Below the pieces are notes generated by a model, which was not told the DNA's origin, ran no database searches, and worked only from the letters and a program-made list of their open reading frames with translations. From the NCBI GenBank assembly GCA_963849065.1, contig CAWKFM010000001.1, forward strand, positions 558,001-622,000: a DNA stretch of 64,000 bases. The letters are read 5' to 3'. Numbering within the stretch: position 1 is the first letter of the stretch; every line of letters starts with the position of its first letter. This document shows, piece by piece, positions 39,633 to 47,825 of the stretch. This DNA is from TOLSYN sp963849065 (GTDB lineage Bacteria; Acidobacteriota; Terriglobia; Terriglobales; Acidobacteriaceae). A program made the translations under genes and the position numbers.

Positions 39633-40302
39633 CGAGCTGGCAGTAGCGGCCCCAAACCTGAAGCATCACTTCGCCGACCTGGAGCAGCAGAAGGCCACGG
39701 CCACCTTCGGCATGTGGCTCTTCCTGGTCACCGAGATCATGTTCTTCGGCGGCATGTTTGCCACCTACCTGATCTACCGGCTCTCCTACTACAACGCCTG
39801 GGTCGCCGGCAGCCGGACCATGGAGATCCAGTACGGCACCGCCAATACGGCGGTCCTGATCTGTTCCTCGCTCACCATGGTCATGGCGGTGCACTTCGCC
39901 AAACTCGGCAACCGCAAACTGACCACGCTGTTTCTGGCCTGCACCCTGATTCTAGGCATGGCCTTCCTCGGCCTGAAGGGCGTGGAATACCACGGACACT
40001 GGGTTCACCACGAGTTTCCCGGCTCGACCTTCCACTTCGAACACCAGGGCAATTACGACCCGCGCCAGGTACAGATGTTTTTCTCGCTGTACTTTGCCAT
40101 GACCGGGATGCACGCCCTTCATATGGTCATCGGCGCCGGGTTGCTCACCTGGCTCATCATCGCCAACACCCGCGGGTGTTTCAGTCCGGAGTACAACTCA
40201 CCGGTGGAACTGGTGGGGCTGTACTGGCATTTTGTCGACTTGATCTGGATCTACCTCTTCCCGCTGCTCTACCTGATCAGCCATCACCACCCCGGAGGTT
40301 AG
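39622..40302 (+). CDS. coxC: Cytochrome c oxidase subunit III
   Basis: Subunit III is the seven-helix partner that stabilises subunit I. The start is TTG 39622, behind AAGGAGGTGG, giving MADSELAVAAPNLKHHFADL. The 226-residue protein has the family segments GMWLFLVTEIMFFGGMFATY and TGMHALHMVIGAGLLTW. The C-terminal YWHFVDLIWIYLFPLLY is diagnostic. It overlaps coxA by 11 nt. Confidence 0.94.
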   Translation: MADSELAVAAPNLKHHFADLEQQKATATFGMWLFLVTEIMFFGGMFATYLIYRLSYYNAWVAGSRTMEIQYGTANTAVLICSSLTMVMAVHFAKLGNRKLTTLFLACTLILGMAFLGLKGVEYHGHWVHHEFPGSTFHFEHQGNYDPRQVQMFFSLYFAMTGMHALHMVIGAGLLTWLIIANTRGCFSPEYNSPVELVGLYWHFVDLIWIYLFPLLYLISHHHPGG

Positions 40303-40312
40303 GAGAGAACCC

Positions 40313-40621
40313 ATGAACGAACACGCACACCCTACCGTCAAGACATTCGTTGCCGTCTGGGCCTCCTTGCTGGTGCTCACCGGCCTGACCGTCTTTGCCT
40401 CCACCCTGGAGCTTGGCCCCTTCAACGCCATCGTTGCCCTGGCCATTGCGACCGTCAAGGCGCTGCTGGTGCTTCTGTTCTTCATGGAACTGCGCACCTC
40501 GACCGCCCTGACCAAAGCCATCGTGGTCGCGGCCATTTTCTTCTGGATGCTGCTGGCCGGCCTCAGCCTCTCCGACTACCTGACCCGCGGCTGGAGCTCC
40601 TACATCAATCCCTTCCGCTAA
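40313..40621 (+). CDS. Cytochrome c oxidase subunit IV-like protein
   Basis: The 102-residue protein has three hydrophobic helices after a short His-containing N-terminus. It matches the small bacterial subunit IV family that ends oxidase operons. Helix one is TFVAVWASLLVLTGLTVFAS and helix two includes KALLVLLFFMELRTS. The ATG is preceded by GGAGAG and lies 10 nt after coxC. It is the last gene of the act-cox operon. Confidence 0.88.
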   Translation: MNEHAHPTVKTFVAVWASLLVLTGLTVFASTLELGPFNAIVALAIATVKALLVLLFFMELRTSTALTKAIVVAAIFFWMLLAGLSLSDYLTRGWSSYINPFR

Positions 40622-40642
40622 ACAACCACGTTTGCCCCGGCG

Positions 40643-40664
40643 CGGGAAGGCCATGGCCTTCCCG
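40643..40664. repeat. Perfect 22-bp palindrome after the oxidase operon
   Basis: The sequence is its own reverse complement over 22 bases, centred on GGCCATGGCC with arms CGGGAA/TTCCCG. With no loop it would form a cruciform or a dimeric protein site more readily than an RNA hairpin. Confidence 0.7.
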
Positions 40665-40683
40665 GCCGCCGTCGGCAAGGAGT

Positions 40684-40713
40684 GGGGGATGCGAGCGGTC
40701 CCGCTCCCCTTTT
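40684..40713 (+). terminator. Candidate intrinsic terminator of the act-cox operon
   Basis: GGGG and GAGCGG pair with CCGCTC and CCCC across a bulge, followed by TTTT. The bulge makes it weaker than the rplQ terminator. Confidence 0.45.
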
Positions 40714-40767
40714 CCGGGAGTCAAATGTTACAGCTGCGTGAAATCCGCTCTTACCTAGTTCCCGCCA

Positions 40768-41487
40768 ATGCTGCTGCTGAATACAATGGAGCTGATGAAG
40801 CCCCTTATCTTTGTTGTGGAAGACGAAGCCGATATTGCCCGGCTGGTGAAACACCACCTCGAAGCCGCCGGCTTCCAGGTCCGTATCTTTCCCACCGCAG
40901 CCCTTGTGATCTCCGAGGCGGCACGCGAAAAACCAGCGCTGTTCCTGCTCGATATCATGATTCCCGGCGGTGACGGCTACGAACTTTGCCGCCGTATCCG
41001 CCAGGACTCGGCCATTGCCATGACTCCGGTCATCTTCCTCACCGCCAAGTCCAGCGAGAGCGACCGCGTCCTGGGCCTCGAGCTCGGGGCCGACGACTAC
41101 GTGGGCAAGCCCTTTAGTCCGCGCGAGCTGGTGGCGCGCATCAAGGCCGTGCTGCGCCGCTTCGAGCGCCCCCTGGCACCCGAAGTCATCAGCACCGGCG
41201 ACATCGAGATCGACAGCGGCGCCATGATCCTGAAGGTGCGCGGCAAGCAGGTGGCAACCACCGCTACCGAGTTCCGCCTGCTGGAGTACATGGCCCGCCA
41301 TCCCGGCCGCGTCTTTACCCGCGACCAGCTGCTCGACGCCGTCTGGCGCGACACCGCCTACGTCACTCCGCGCTCGGTGGACGTGTATGTGCGGCGCATC
41401 CGTGAGAAAATCGAAAAAGACGCCGAGGAGCCGCAGTACTTGCGTACCGTGCGCGGCGCAGGATACAGGTTTGAGGCCTTGAAGTGA
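40768..41487 (+). CDS. phoB: OmpR/PhoB-family response regulator
   Basis: The 239-residue protein has a receiver domain with the phospho-acceptor Asp62 in LFLLDIMIPGGDGYE and Lys in VGKPF. A winged-helix DNA-binding domain follows, with TEFRLLEYMARHPGRVFTR and TPRSVDVYVRRIREKI. Alternative ATGs at 40786 and 40795 are equally possible. It overlaps the kinase gene by 4 nt. The phoU gene next door supports a phosphate role, but the exact PhoB identity is inferred. Confidence 0.88.
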   Translation: MLLLNTMELMKPLIFVVEDEADIARLVKHHLEAAGFQVRIFPTAALVISEAAREKPALFLLDIMIPGGDGYELCRRIRQDSAIAMTPVIFLTAKSSESDRVLGLELGADDYVGKPFSPRELVARIKAVLRRFERPLAPEVISTGDIEIDSGAMILKVRGKQVATTATEFRLLEYMARHPGRVFTRDQLLDAVWRDTAYVTPRSVDVYVRRIREKIEKDAEEPQYLRTVRGAGYRFEALK

Positions 41488-43211
41488 AGAAGCGGATTTT
41501 CTTCAATCTGGTTCTGCTCTTTACCCTTATCATTGCCGCACTCATTCTGACCCTGGACGTCGCCGTCACGCACGCCTGGGTCGGTTCGCTGCGCCGCCAG
41601 ATTGAAAACGACGCGCGGCAGAGCACGGCGGTCTTCGCCCGGCAAGTTGCGGCCGCTCCGCTCTCCAGCCCCAGCCTGAAACAAGCCGCCCAATCTTTCG
41701 TCGGATCCTCCGGGACTCGCGTCACCGTCATCGACAGCCAGGGGCGCGTGCTGGCCGACAGTAGCGGGGACCTCGAGCCGACGGAGAGCCAGCTGCGCCG
41801 TCCGGAGTTCCAGGCCGCGCTGGCCGGCAGCGTTGGAACCGATACCCGCAGCGGCGACGGAGGAGTGGATCTCCTCTATGTCGCGCAGCCGGTCCCCAGA
41901 GGCGCGGTCCGGCTTGCCGTTCCTCTCACCGCCATCGCCGAGGCGCACCATACTCTGTGGCGCCTGCTGGGACTCGCCTTTTTGCTGGCCTGGCTGGTCG
42001 CGGTCGCGCTCTCGGCCGCTGCCTCCAGAAGCATCAGCGCGCGCCTGCAGCGCATGGTCGTCTTCGCTGGAAAGATCGCCGAAGGCGATTTTTCCGCGCG
42101 TCTGTCCGAATATCAGGATGACGAGATCGGCAAAGTGGCCGCCGCTCTCGATGCCACGGCCCGCAAGCTGCAAACCAGCTTCCAGCAGGTAGAGGACAGC
42201 CGCAACGAACTGGAAGCGGTGCTCAACAGCATGCAGGAACCCGTCATCGCCATCTCGCGCGACGGCCGCACCCAGTGGGCCAACCGCCGCATGGAGATGG
42301 TCACTCCCACCGGCATCCGCCTGGGCCAGCCCGTGGTGCAAACCGTGCGCGACCCCAATTTCCTAGCCACCGTTCAGGAGGCGTCGCAGCACCACAAGCT
42401 GGTCACGGCGCGGGTCAACAACTTTGTTCCCGGACGGGTCTTTGCGGCCACTGTAGCCCCCATGCCCTCCGGCGGCCTGGTCGCCGTGCTGCACGACCTC
42501 ACCGAGGCGGAAAGCATCGAGCGCACCCGCCGCGACTTCATCGCCAACGTCTCCCACGAACTGCGCACCCCGCTCACCTCGATTCAGGGATACGCCGAAA
42601 CCCTGCTGGACGGTGTCAACTCCGAAGAGACGCTCCGCGATTTTCTGGAGATCATCCGCAAAAATGCCCAGCGCATGGCCCGGCTCACCGAGGACCTGCT
42701 GATCCTGGCGCGGGTCGAGTCCGGTGACAAGAAGCTGCAGCTGCGCCCGGTCTCCGCCGCCGAGCTGCTGCGCGACGCCTCGGACTACTTCTACGACCAC
42801 CGCGCCGATTCCGGCATGACGCTCGAGGTGGTCAACGAGGCGCTGAAGATGGTCTCCGCCGACCGCGACGCGGTCTTCCAGGTCTTCTCCAACCTCATCG
42901 ACAATGCCTCCAAGTACGCCGCCCATGGCGGCCGCATTCTGATCGGCGCGCACGACATCGAGGGCTTTGTGCAGTTCTACGTGCGCGACTTCGGTCCGGG
43001 CATCGCCAGCGAGCATCTGCCGCGCCTCTTCGAGCGCTTCTACCGCGTGGACAAGGCGCGCTCGCGCGAGAGCGGAGGCACCGGCCTCGGCCTGGCCATT
43101 GCCAAGCACATCATGCTCGCCCACGGCGGCAGCATCACCGCGGCAAGTGAGCTGAACCATGGCTGTACCTTTATCTTCTCCCTGCTGGAAGCGCGCGTCA
43201 GCCCGGTTTGA
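41484..43211 (+). CDS. phoR: PhoR-like sensor histidine kinase
   Basis: The 575-residue kinase has TM1 at about 8-28, a periplasmic sensor to about 155, and TM2 at about 158-180. A HAMP linker follows, then a PAS-like region near 240-340. The dimerisation helix carries His358 in VSHELRTPLTSIQGY. The ATPase domain has FSNLIDNASKYA, DFGPGIA and GGTGLGL. The GTG start overlaps the regulator stop. The larger periplasmic sensor differs from E. coli PhoR, which senses through PstSCAB-PhoU, so the signal is uncertain. Confidence 0.9.
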   Translation: MKKRIFFNLVLLFTLIIAALILTLDVAVTHAWVGSLRRQIENDARQSTAVFARQVAAAPLSSPSLKQAAQSFVGSSGTRVTVIDSQGRVLADSSGDLEPTESQLRRPEFQAALAGSVGTDTRSGDGGVDLLYVAQPVPRGAVRLAVPLTAIAEAHHTLWRLLGLAFLLAWLVAVALSAAASRSISARLQRMVVFAGKIAEGDFSARLSEYQDDEIGKVAAALDATARKLQTSFQQVEDSRNELEAVLNSMQEPVIAISRDGRTQWANRRMEMVTPTGIRLGQPVVQTVRDPNFLATVQEASQHHKLVTARVNNFVPGRVFAATVAPMPSGGLVAVLHDLTEAESIERTRRDFIANVSHELRTPLTSIQGYAETLLDGVNSEETLRDFLEIIRKNAQRMARLTEDLLILARVESGDKKLQLRPVSAAELLRDASDYFYDHRADSGMTLEVVNEALKMVSADRDAVFQVFSNLIDNASKYAAHGGRILIGAHDIEGFVQFYVRDFGPGIASEHLPRLFERFYRVDKARSRESGGTGLGLAIAKHIMLAHGGSITAASELNHGCTFIFSLLEARVSPV

Positions 43212-43238
43212 GCCGCCGCCGGTTTACCAGTTCGGGAA

Positions 43239-43295
43239 TTACGACAGGGTTTACGAAAATTTCACGTAGCAATCACACAATTTAAAACCTATAGC
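43239..43295 (+). promoter_or_regulatory. Candidate Pho box and promoter upstream of phoU
   Basis: Three (T)TNACG repeats, TTACG (43239-43243), TTACG (43251-43255) and TCACG (43262-43266), stand 11-12 bp apart. This is the periodicity of PhoB/PhoP sites. TTTAAA (43281) or TATAGC (43290) could be the -10 element. It is a visual match without a scoring matrix. Confidence 0.35.
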
Positions 43296-43326
43296 CGTAA
43301 GTTTGAATCAATGTAGTTGGGGGCTT

Positions 43327-43367
43327 GAGAGGCTCCGGGAGCGGATTTCGATCCGCCCGGGCCTCTC
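43327..43367 (+). other. Imperfect hairpin in the phoU leader
   Basis: GAGAGGCTCCGGGAGCGGAT can pair with ATCCGCCCGGGCCTCTC around TTCG, with bulges. It ends about 20 nt before the AGGAGGG of phoU. It could be a terminator for the kinase gene or a leader structure. Confidence 0.45.
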
Positions 43368-43400
43368 AACATTTTGACCACATTCCAGGAGGGTCTCGCC

Positions 43401-44102
43401 ATGGGCGAGCACGCATTTCCGGTTGCCGAGTCGCATCTGCTGGAGCTGACGCTCGACGCCTTTCGCGTCGGCCACCGCGCCGCCGCCGCTGCTGCCGAAG
43501 GCATTGCCACCGCCTCCAAAGCCGATTTCAGCGAGGTACGCGACCGCGAGCGCGAGCTGGATTCCCTCGACCGTGACATCGACGACCTGGTGACCTCCAC
43601 CATCACCCAGGTGCCCGCCGAAGAAGCCAGAATGCTGCTGGCCTGCATGAAATTCGGAATCTCCTTGGAGCGCATCGGCGATCTTCTGCTCAGCTTCGTC
43701 AATCGCGCCGAGGCCGTGGTCGCCAGCATGGACCACGACGATCTGCGCGACCTCATGGTGATGACCTCGCAGCTGGAACGCATGCTCGACGACGTGGAGA
43801 CTGCCTTCCGAAGCCGCTCGCTGGACAAGGCGGTCAACGTGCTCCGGGCAGACGCGGAGATTGACCGCCTCCGCAACGTCGTTACCTTCCGCCACCTGGA
43901 GCCCTCAGAAGGCCTGCGCAGGCTCGATAGCTTCCACGTTCTATTCATGGCGCAGGAGATCGAGCGCGCCGGCGACCATGTGAAGAATATGGCCGAGGAA
44001 GTCTGTCATCTGGTCAGCGGCCGCACCATGCGCCACGTCCTGCGCGGCTATGACCGCCCGGTCGAGCAGCTCTTTCTGGACCACATCAAAAACAAACAGT
44101 AA
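43401..44102 (+). CDS. phoU: PhoU-family phosphate regulatory protein
   Basis: PhoU links phosphate transport to PhoR signalling and to polyphosphate and persistence traits. I start it at ATG 43401 with AGGAGGG about eight bases upstream, giving 233 residues. The frame is open further upstream to a TTG at 43374. The protein consists of two three-helix PhoU repeats. Each has an acidic metal-binding motif, ISLERIGDLL in the first and EIERAGDHVKNMAEE in the second. No pst genes are adjacent. Confidence 0.9.
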   Translation: MGEHAFPVAESHLLELTLDAFRVGHRAAAAAAEGIATASKADFSEVRDRERELDSLDRDIDDLVTSTITQVPAEEARMLLACMKFGISLERIGDLLLSFVNRAEAVVASMDHDDLRDLMVMTSQLERMLDDVETAFRSRSLDKAVNVLRADAEIDRLRNVVTFRHLEPSEGLRRLDSFHVLFMAQEIERAGDHVKNMAEEVCHLVSGRTMRHVLRGYDRPVEQLFLDHIKNKQ

Positions 44103-44110
44103 AAAACTCG

Positions 44111-44154
44111 GGTGGCCCACATCTGCGTCGTGCCCTTCGACGCAAATGTGGGGA
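44111..44154 (+). repeat. GTGCCCCA-family palindromic repeat, copy 2
   Basis: GGGTGGCCCACATCTGCGTC pairs with GACGCAAATGTGGGG around a short loop. It lies just after phoU, between convergent genes, and could end transcription from either side. Confidence 0.75.
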
Positions 44155-44214
44155 GGCAATGTCCTCCTCCTTAGCGCATTTGCATTTGCGGTTGCTTGAG
44201 TAGTTTCCCCTGAC

Positions 44215-44844
44215 TCACCGCAGCAGCATCCAGATGGCGGCAAAGTGGCAGCCCGTCCCCGCCAGCACCCAAAGATGCCAGAGAAAGTGCATGTATCTGC
44301 GCCGCGACGCATAGAAGGCAATTCCCGCCGAGTAGCAGACTCCCCCAGCAATCAGCATCACCAGAACCGGATGAGAGAGCCGGTGGTACATCGGTTTTAG
44401 GGTAAAGATGCAGGCCCATCCCATGGCCAGATACATGGCCGTGGAGACCATTCCCCAGCGACCTGCCGCGAAGGACTTGAGGGTGACGCCTGCCAGGGCG
44501 CAGGTCCACACGATGCCGAACAGCGTCCATCCCAGCGTGCCGCGCAGCCCGATCAGCGTGAACGGCGTGTAGCTTCCCGCGATCAGCACGTAGATGGAGC
44601 CGTGGTCGAGGGCGCGCAGCACGCGGTTGGCGCGGGTGTGGCCCAGCGAGTGGTAGAGCGTGGAGCTGAGATAGAGCAGGACGACGGAAGCGCCGAAGAT
44701 AACAGCGCAGACGATGTAGAGCGTGCCCCCCGCTGCGGCACGGATGGTAAGCAGCACCAGCCCAGCGATGCCCAGCAGTGCGCCTGCTCCGTGCGAGACG
44801 CTGTTGGCAATCTCCTCGCCGACGCTATGGACGCTGTCTTCCAT
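44215..44844 (-). CDS. Hemolysin III / PAQR-family membrane protein
   Basis: The 209-residue protein starts at ATG 44844 behind CGGAG; the frame from 44967 adds unconserved residues. Seven hydrophobic helices are visible. Family residues include EEIANSVSHGAGALLGI near the N-terminus, TLYHSLGH and RALDHGSIYVLIAGSYTPFT. FLWHLWVLAGTGCHF near the C-terminus contributes further His. The conserved Ser, Asp and His residues form the putative metal-hydrolase site of the CREST superfamily. The substrate in bacteria is not established, and hemolytic activity should not be assumed. Confidence 0.88.
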   Translation of the reverse strand: MEDSVHSVGEEIANSVSHGAGALLGIAGLVLLTIRAAAGGTLYIVCAVIFGASVVLLYLSSTLYHSLGHTRANRVLRALDHGSIYVLIAGSYTPFTLIGLRGTLGWTLFGIVWTCALAGVTLKSFAAGRWGMVSTAMYLAMGWACIFTLKPMYHRLSHPVLVMLIAGGVCYSAGIAFYASRRRYMHFLWHLWVLAGTGCHFAAIWMLLR

Positions 44845-44955
44845 ACACTCCGATGGTACGCCCGCAACGGAGCGCATCCTCGGCAAAGCGGCGCCAGCCA
44901 AAGACCGTGACAAAGAAATTACAAGGGAAGTTACGCGGAACCACCAAAAGCAGCA

Positions 44956-44990
44956 GGTGCCCCACATCTGCCGTTGTCAGCAGATGTGGG
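44956..44990 (+). repeat. GTGCCCCA-family palindromic repeat, copy 3
   Basis: GGTGCCCCACATCTGC and GCAGATGTGGG form the arms, followed on the plus strand by TTTTT. It lies just downstream of the superoxide dismutase gene, upstream of the hemolysin III gene. Confidence 0.75.
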
Positions 44991-45011
44991 TTTTTGCCCG
45001 TAAGCCGCCGG

Positions 45012-45647
45012 TTACTTCTTCAGCGCGGCTTCATAGCGCTTGTTCACTTCGGCCCAGTTGACCACGTTCCACCACGCCTTCAGGTACTCGCCGCGGCGGT
45101 TCTGATACTTCAGATAATAGGCGTGCTCCCAAACATCGTTGCCCACAATCGGCTGCAGCCCCTGCGAAATCGGGTTGTCCTGGTTGGGAGTGGAAAGCAC
45201 CTGCAGCCCGCCGGAACCCAGCGCCAGCCACGTCCATCCGCTGCCGAACTGCTTCAGCCCCGCGTCGTTCAGCTTCTCCTGGAACTGCGCAAAGTCGCCG
45301 AAGGTCTGGGCGATGGCTTCGCCAATCAGTCCGCTGGGCGCGCCGCCCGCGTTCGGTCCCATGATCTTCCAGAACATCGAGTGGTTGACGTGTCCGCCCG
45401 CGTTGTTGCGCAACGCGCCCCGCACCGCCTCCGGCACCGCGGCCAGGTTGGCCAGAATCTCTTCGCCGGACTTGCCCGCCAGCTCGGGAGCCTTGGCAAT
45501 CGCGGCATTGGCGTTGTCCACATACGCCTGGTGGTGCTTGTCATGATGCAGATGCATGGTCTGCGCGTCGATGTAGGGCTCCAGCGCCTCATACGCGTAG
45601 GTGAGAGCCGGAACTTCGAATACCATTGCTTTTACCTCGGTTGCCAT
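45012..45647 (-). CDS. Superoxide dismutase, Mn/Fe family
   Basis: The enzyme converts superoxide into oxygen and hydrogen peroxide in the cytoplasm. I start it at ATG 45647 (GGAGG 11 nt upstream), giving 211 residues. ATG 45626 (GAGG upstream) is an alternative that starts at the conserved domain. Metal ligands are His in MHLHHDKHH, His in GGHVNHSMFW, and Asp and His in DVWEHAYYLKYQ. GGHVNHSMFW resembles manganese enzymes more than iron ones. It is separate from the neighbouring genes. Confidence 0.93.
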   Translation of the reverse strand: MATEVKAMVFEVPALTYAYEALEPYIDAQTMHLHHDKHHQAYVDNANAAIAKAPELAGKSGEEILANLAAVPEAVRGALRNNAGGHVNHSMFWKIMGPNAGGAPSGLIGEAIAQTFGDFAQFQEKLNDAGLKQFGSGWTWLALGSGGLQVLSTPNQDNPISQGLQPIVGNDVWEHAYYLKYQNRRGEYLKAWWNVVNWAEVNKRYEAALKK

Positions 45648-45809
45648 CGTTAAAGAATCCTCCGTCTTCATGGATGAGCTTTTCGAGGCGCGGGTTTCAA
45701 AATGTACTCACGATCACGAGTTCGAGGGCCATTACCGGAACTGAAGAAAGTTGTTGGAAGGAATTACGCGTGGAGTGTTAAGGAAAAGGTGTGTGCACAA
45801 TAAAACGAC

Positions 45810-45853
45810 GGGTGCCCCACCTTCGCGTCGCGCCTTTCGACGCTAAGGTGGGA
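45810..45853 (+). repeat. GTGCCCCA-family palindromic repeat, copy 4
   Basis: GGGTGCCCCACCTTCGCGTC and GACGCTAAGGTGGGA are the arms. It lies between the superoxide dismutase upstream region and the end of the small membrane-protein gene at 45885. Confidence 0.75.
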
Positions 45854-45884
45854 GGCAGCACCTACCATCCCTACGAACACCTGT

Positions 45885-46067
45885 TTATCGCTTGATGAAC
45901 CACATCGCCCAGCCCGCCACCAGCACTCCGCCGATGAACCATGCAAAGCAGTAGAGCCCGTAGCGAATCATCGCGCGCGGAGTATCGCGCTGGGTAATTC
46001 CAAAAACAATCGAGGCGCAGGTGGCGAAGACAAGCACGGCGGTGAAGTGCGAAAAGTTAAGCGTCAT
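45885..46067 (-). CDS. Small two-helix membrane protein, function unknown
   Basis: The 60-residue protein starts at ATG 46067, which overlaps the stop of the preceding gene by 4 nt. It has two hydrophobic helices, FTAVLVFATCASIVFGI and YGLYCFAWFIGGVLVAGWAM, and ends in FIKR. The overlap indicates translational coupling with the TM2-like protein upstream. Nothing further can be said about its role. Confidence 0.7.
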   Translation of the reverse strand: MTLNFSHFTAVLVFATCASIVFGITQRDTPRAMIRYGLYCFAWFIGGVLVAGWAMWFIKR

Positions 46068-46489
46068 TTCTTTTTCCCGATGGCGATGTGGTGCGCATCG
46101 ATCGCGGCGATCACGTTCAGCAGTCCGCCGCACACAATGAACTTGGTGCCGTAGTCCGAGGTGGCGCGGAAGATCGCCGCCGGGCCCCATTCCATGCCGC
46201 GCGCAATGAAGTACAGCAGCCCGTTGCCGAAGTCGCCCACAAACCCGAGCATCTCCAGCAGGTCGCCAAGATTGAAGCCGTAGGTCTTGCCCGCCATGCC
46301 GATGCCGCAGAAGAACATCACGGTCACGCTCACGAAGATCAGCGCCCCGCGCACCCAGCGCCTCTGGATGAAGTGTCCCAGACCGGGCAGCAGCCAGCCT
46401 GCCAGCGGGGCTATCACGGACATCATCTCTGCCTGCGGCGTCCTTGCGGATGTCGCCGCAGCGTTTGCGTTTGCTTTTTCGTTCGCCAT
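46064..46489 (-). CDS. TM2-like / DUF6677-type membrane protein
   Basis: The 141-residue protein has an Ala/Asn-rich start, then the segment GWLLPGLGHFIQRRWVRGAL, typical of TM2-like proteins. Further hydrophobic stretches follow at about 50-65 and 115-130. It resembles proteins listed as DUF6677; I am not certain of that family number. It lies directly downstream of the M24 peptidase gene on the same strand and is coupled to the 60-residue protein after it. Confidence 0.7.
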   Translation of the reverse strand: MANEKANANAAATSARTPQAEMMSVIAPLAGWLLPGLGHFIQRRWVRGALIFVSVTVMFFCGIGMAGKTYGFNLGDLLEMLGFVGDFGNGLLYFIARGMEWGPAAIFRATSDYGTKFIVCGGLLNVIAAIDAHHIAIGKKK

Positions 46490-47665
46490 TTAGAAAATCA
46501 CTAACTCTTCCTGCTGCCGTCCAGTGACCTGCGCCTGGCCGTCGTGCACCAGCACATCCACCTCGCTGCGCACGCCAAACTCCGGCAGGTAAATTCCCGG
46601 CTCTATTGAGAATATCGTATTCGCCAGAATCTGTCGGGTATCTTTGGTTTCCAGATTGTCCATATTTGCGCCGTTGCCGTGCACGTTCGTCCCAATCGAG
46701 TGTCCGGTGCGGTGCACAAAGCAATCGCCGTACCCTGCCTTGCCAATGACTTCGCGCGTCGCATCGTCCACCTCCCAGCCTTCCATGCGCCGCCCGGCGG
46801 CCATGGCATCCATCACTTTCTGCGAGCCCGCCTTGCGCGCGTCGCGCACCAAGTGGAAGATCTCGTGATGCCGCGTCGAGGGCTGCCCCAGAACTCCGGT
46901 CCAGGTGATGTCGTAATATACCGCGCCGGGCGTATCCTTCTTGGCCCACATGTCCAGCAGCACCAGGTCGCCGGGATGGATCGGCCGGCTCTGCCCGTCC
47001 GTGGGCTCATAGTGAGGATTGCCCGCGTTTTGGTTGACGGCGACGATGGGCAGCGCATCGGTCACCAGGTTCTCGCGCCCGAATGCCTCGCCCAGCCACT
47101 GCCGCACGCCCCACTCGTCCCAGCCTCCCTGGTCGCGCAGATTCTGCCGCACGCGGTGCCCGATCTCCTGGAACGCCGCGGCCATAATGGCGTCCATGCA
47201 GTCGCGGGCGGCAAAGTGCGTGGCAATCTGCTCGTCGCTCAGCGTGGCCTCAAAGCGCGAAACCAGGTCGGCCGAGGAGACTACCTCCACGCCAAAGCCT
47301 CGGATCAGCTCCAGCATCCCGCCATCCACCAGCGAGACGTACATAATGTCGTTGTTCGGCGAGTACTGCATGGCCACGCGGCGGTAGGGCTTTAGCATAG
47401 CCGCGAGCTTTTCATGTAGCTCCTGCCAGCCGCCGTAGTGCTGCTGCGCTCCTGGAAGCGAAGCCAGATGGCGCGGCTCCACGCGATGATTCAACTTCAC
47501 CGGTTCGCCCGCCGCCGGAATCAGGTAGAACCAGCGCCGCGTGACGTGCAACTCAGGCAGCCCAAGAATCGAGTAGGCAATCTCGTCGCGATGATGATGG
47601 TCGTAGAACAGCCAGCCGTCGAATCCCTGCTCGCGCAGAGCCTGCTGAATCGCGTCCAGATCCAT
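46490..47665 (-). CDS. M24-family metallopeptidase (Xaa-Pro aminopeptidase-like)
   Basis: The 391-residue protein has a creatinase-like N-terminal domain and a pita-bread catalytic domain. The five metal ligands are visible: Asp in LVLLDMWAKKD, Asp in YYDITWTG, His in HRTGHSIGTNVHG, Glu in SIEPGIY and Glu in VRSEVDVLV. I start it at ATG 47665 (MDLDAIQQALREQGFDGW); the frame from 47743 adds unconserved residues. It probably cleaves Xaa-Pro peptides, but some relatives have other substrates. Confidence 0.88.
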   Translation of the reverse strand: MDLDAIQQALREQGFDGWLFYDHHHRDEIAYSILGLPELHVTRRWFYLIPAAGEPVKLNHRVEPRHLASLPGAQQHYGGWQELHEKLAAMLKPYRRVAMQYSPNNDIMYVSLVDGGMLELIRGFGVEVVSSADLVSRFEATLSDEQIATHFAARDCMDAIMAAAFQEIGHRVRQNLRDQGGWDEWGVRQWLGEAFGRENLVTDALPIVAVNQNAGNPHYEPTDGQSRPIHPGDLVLLDMWAKKDTPGAVYYDITWTGVLGQPSTRHHEIFHLVRDARKAGSQKVMDAMAAGRRMEGWEVDDATREVIGKAGYGDCFVHRTGHSIGTNVHGNGANMDNLETKDTRQILANTIFSIEPGIYLPEFGVRSEVDVLVHDGQAQVTGRQQEELVIF

Positions 47666-47825
47666 AAGAAGATATTGTAGCGCGCTGCGCAATGCGGCCG
47701 GGAAGGACGGGATTTCCCAATTTTGGCTAGGGCACGTTCGCAACCCCAGTCCAGGTACTTTAGTTTCGATGCAGGTGAAAAATATAGTTCCGCAACTCTG
47801 AAGAAGAAACTACGTTTATAGGTGC

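Noticed and set aside
44956..44995. Terminator of the superoxide dismutase gene
   Set aside because: The T-run is on the plus-strand side of the hairpin, the wrong side for a minus-strand gene. It could only stop plus-strand transcription.
44111..45853. Insertion-sequence ends at the palindromes near phoU and the superoxide dismutase gene
   Set aside because: No transposase lies between the copies, no target duplications are visible, and the elements are single hairpins.
45885..46949. 354-codon minus-strand frame across the M24 and TM2-like genes
   Set aside because: Only its last 60 codons are real (the small membrane protein starting at 46067). The upstream part is another frame of two recognised genes.
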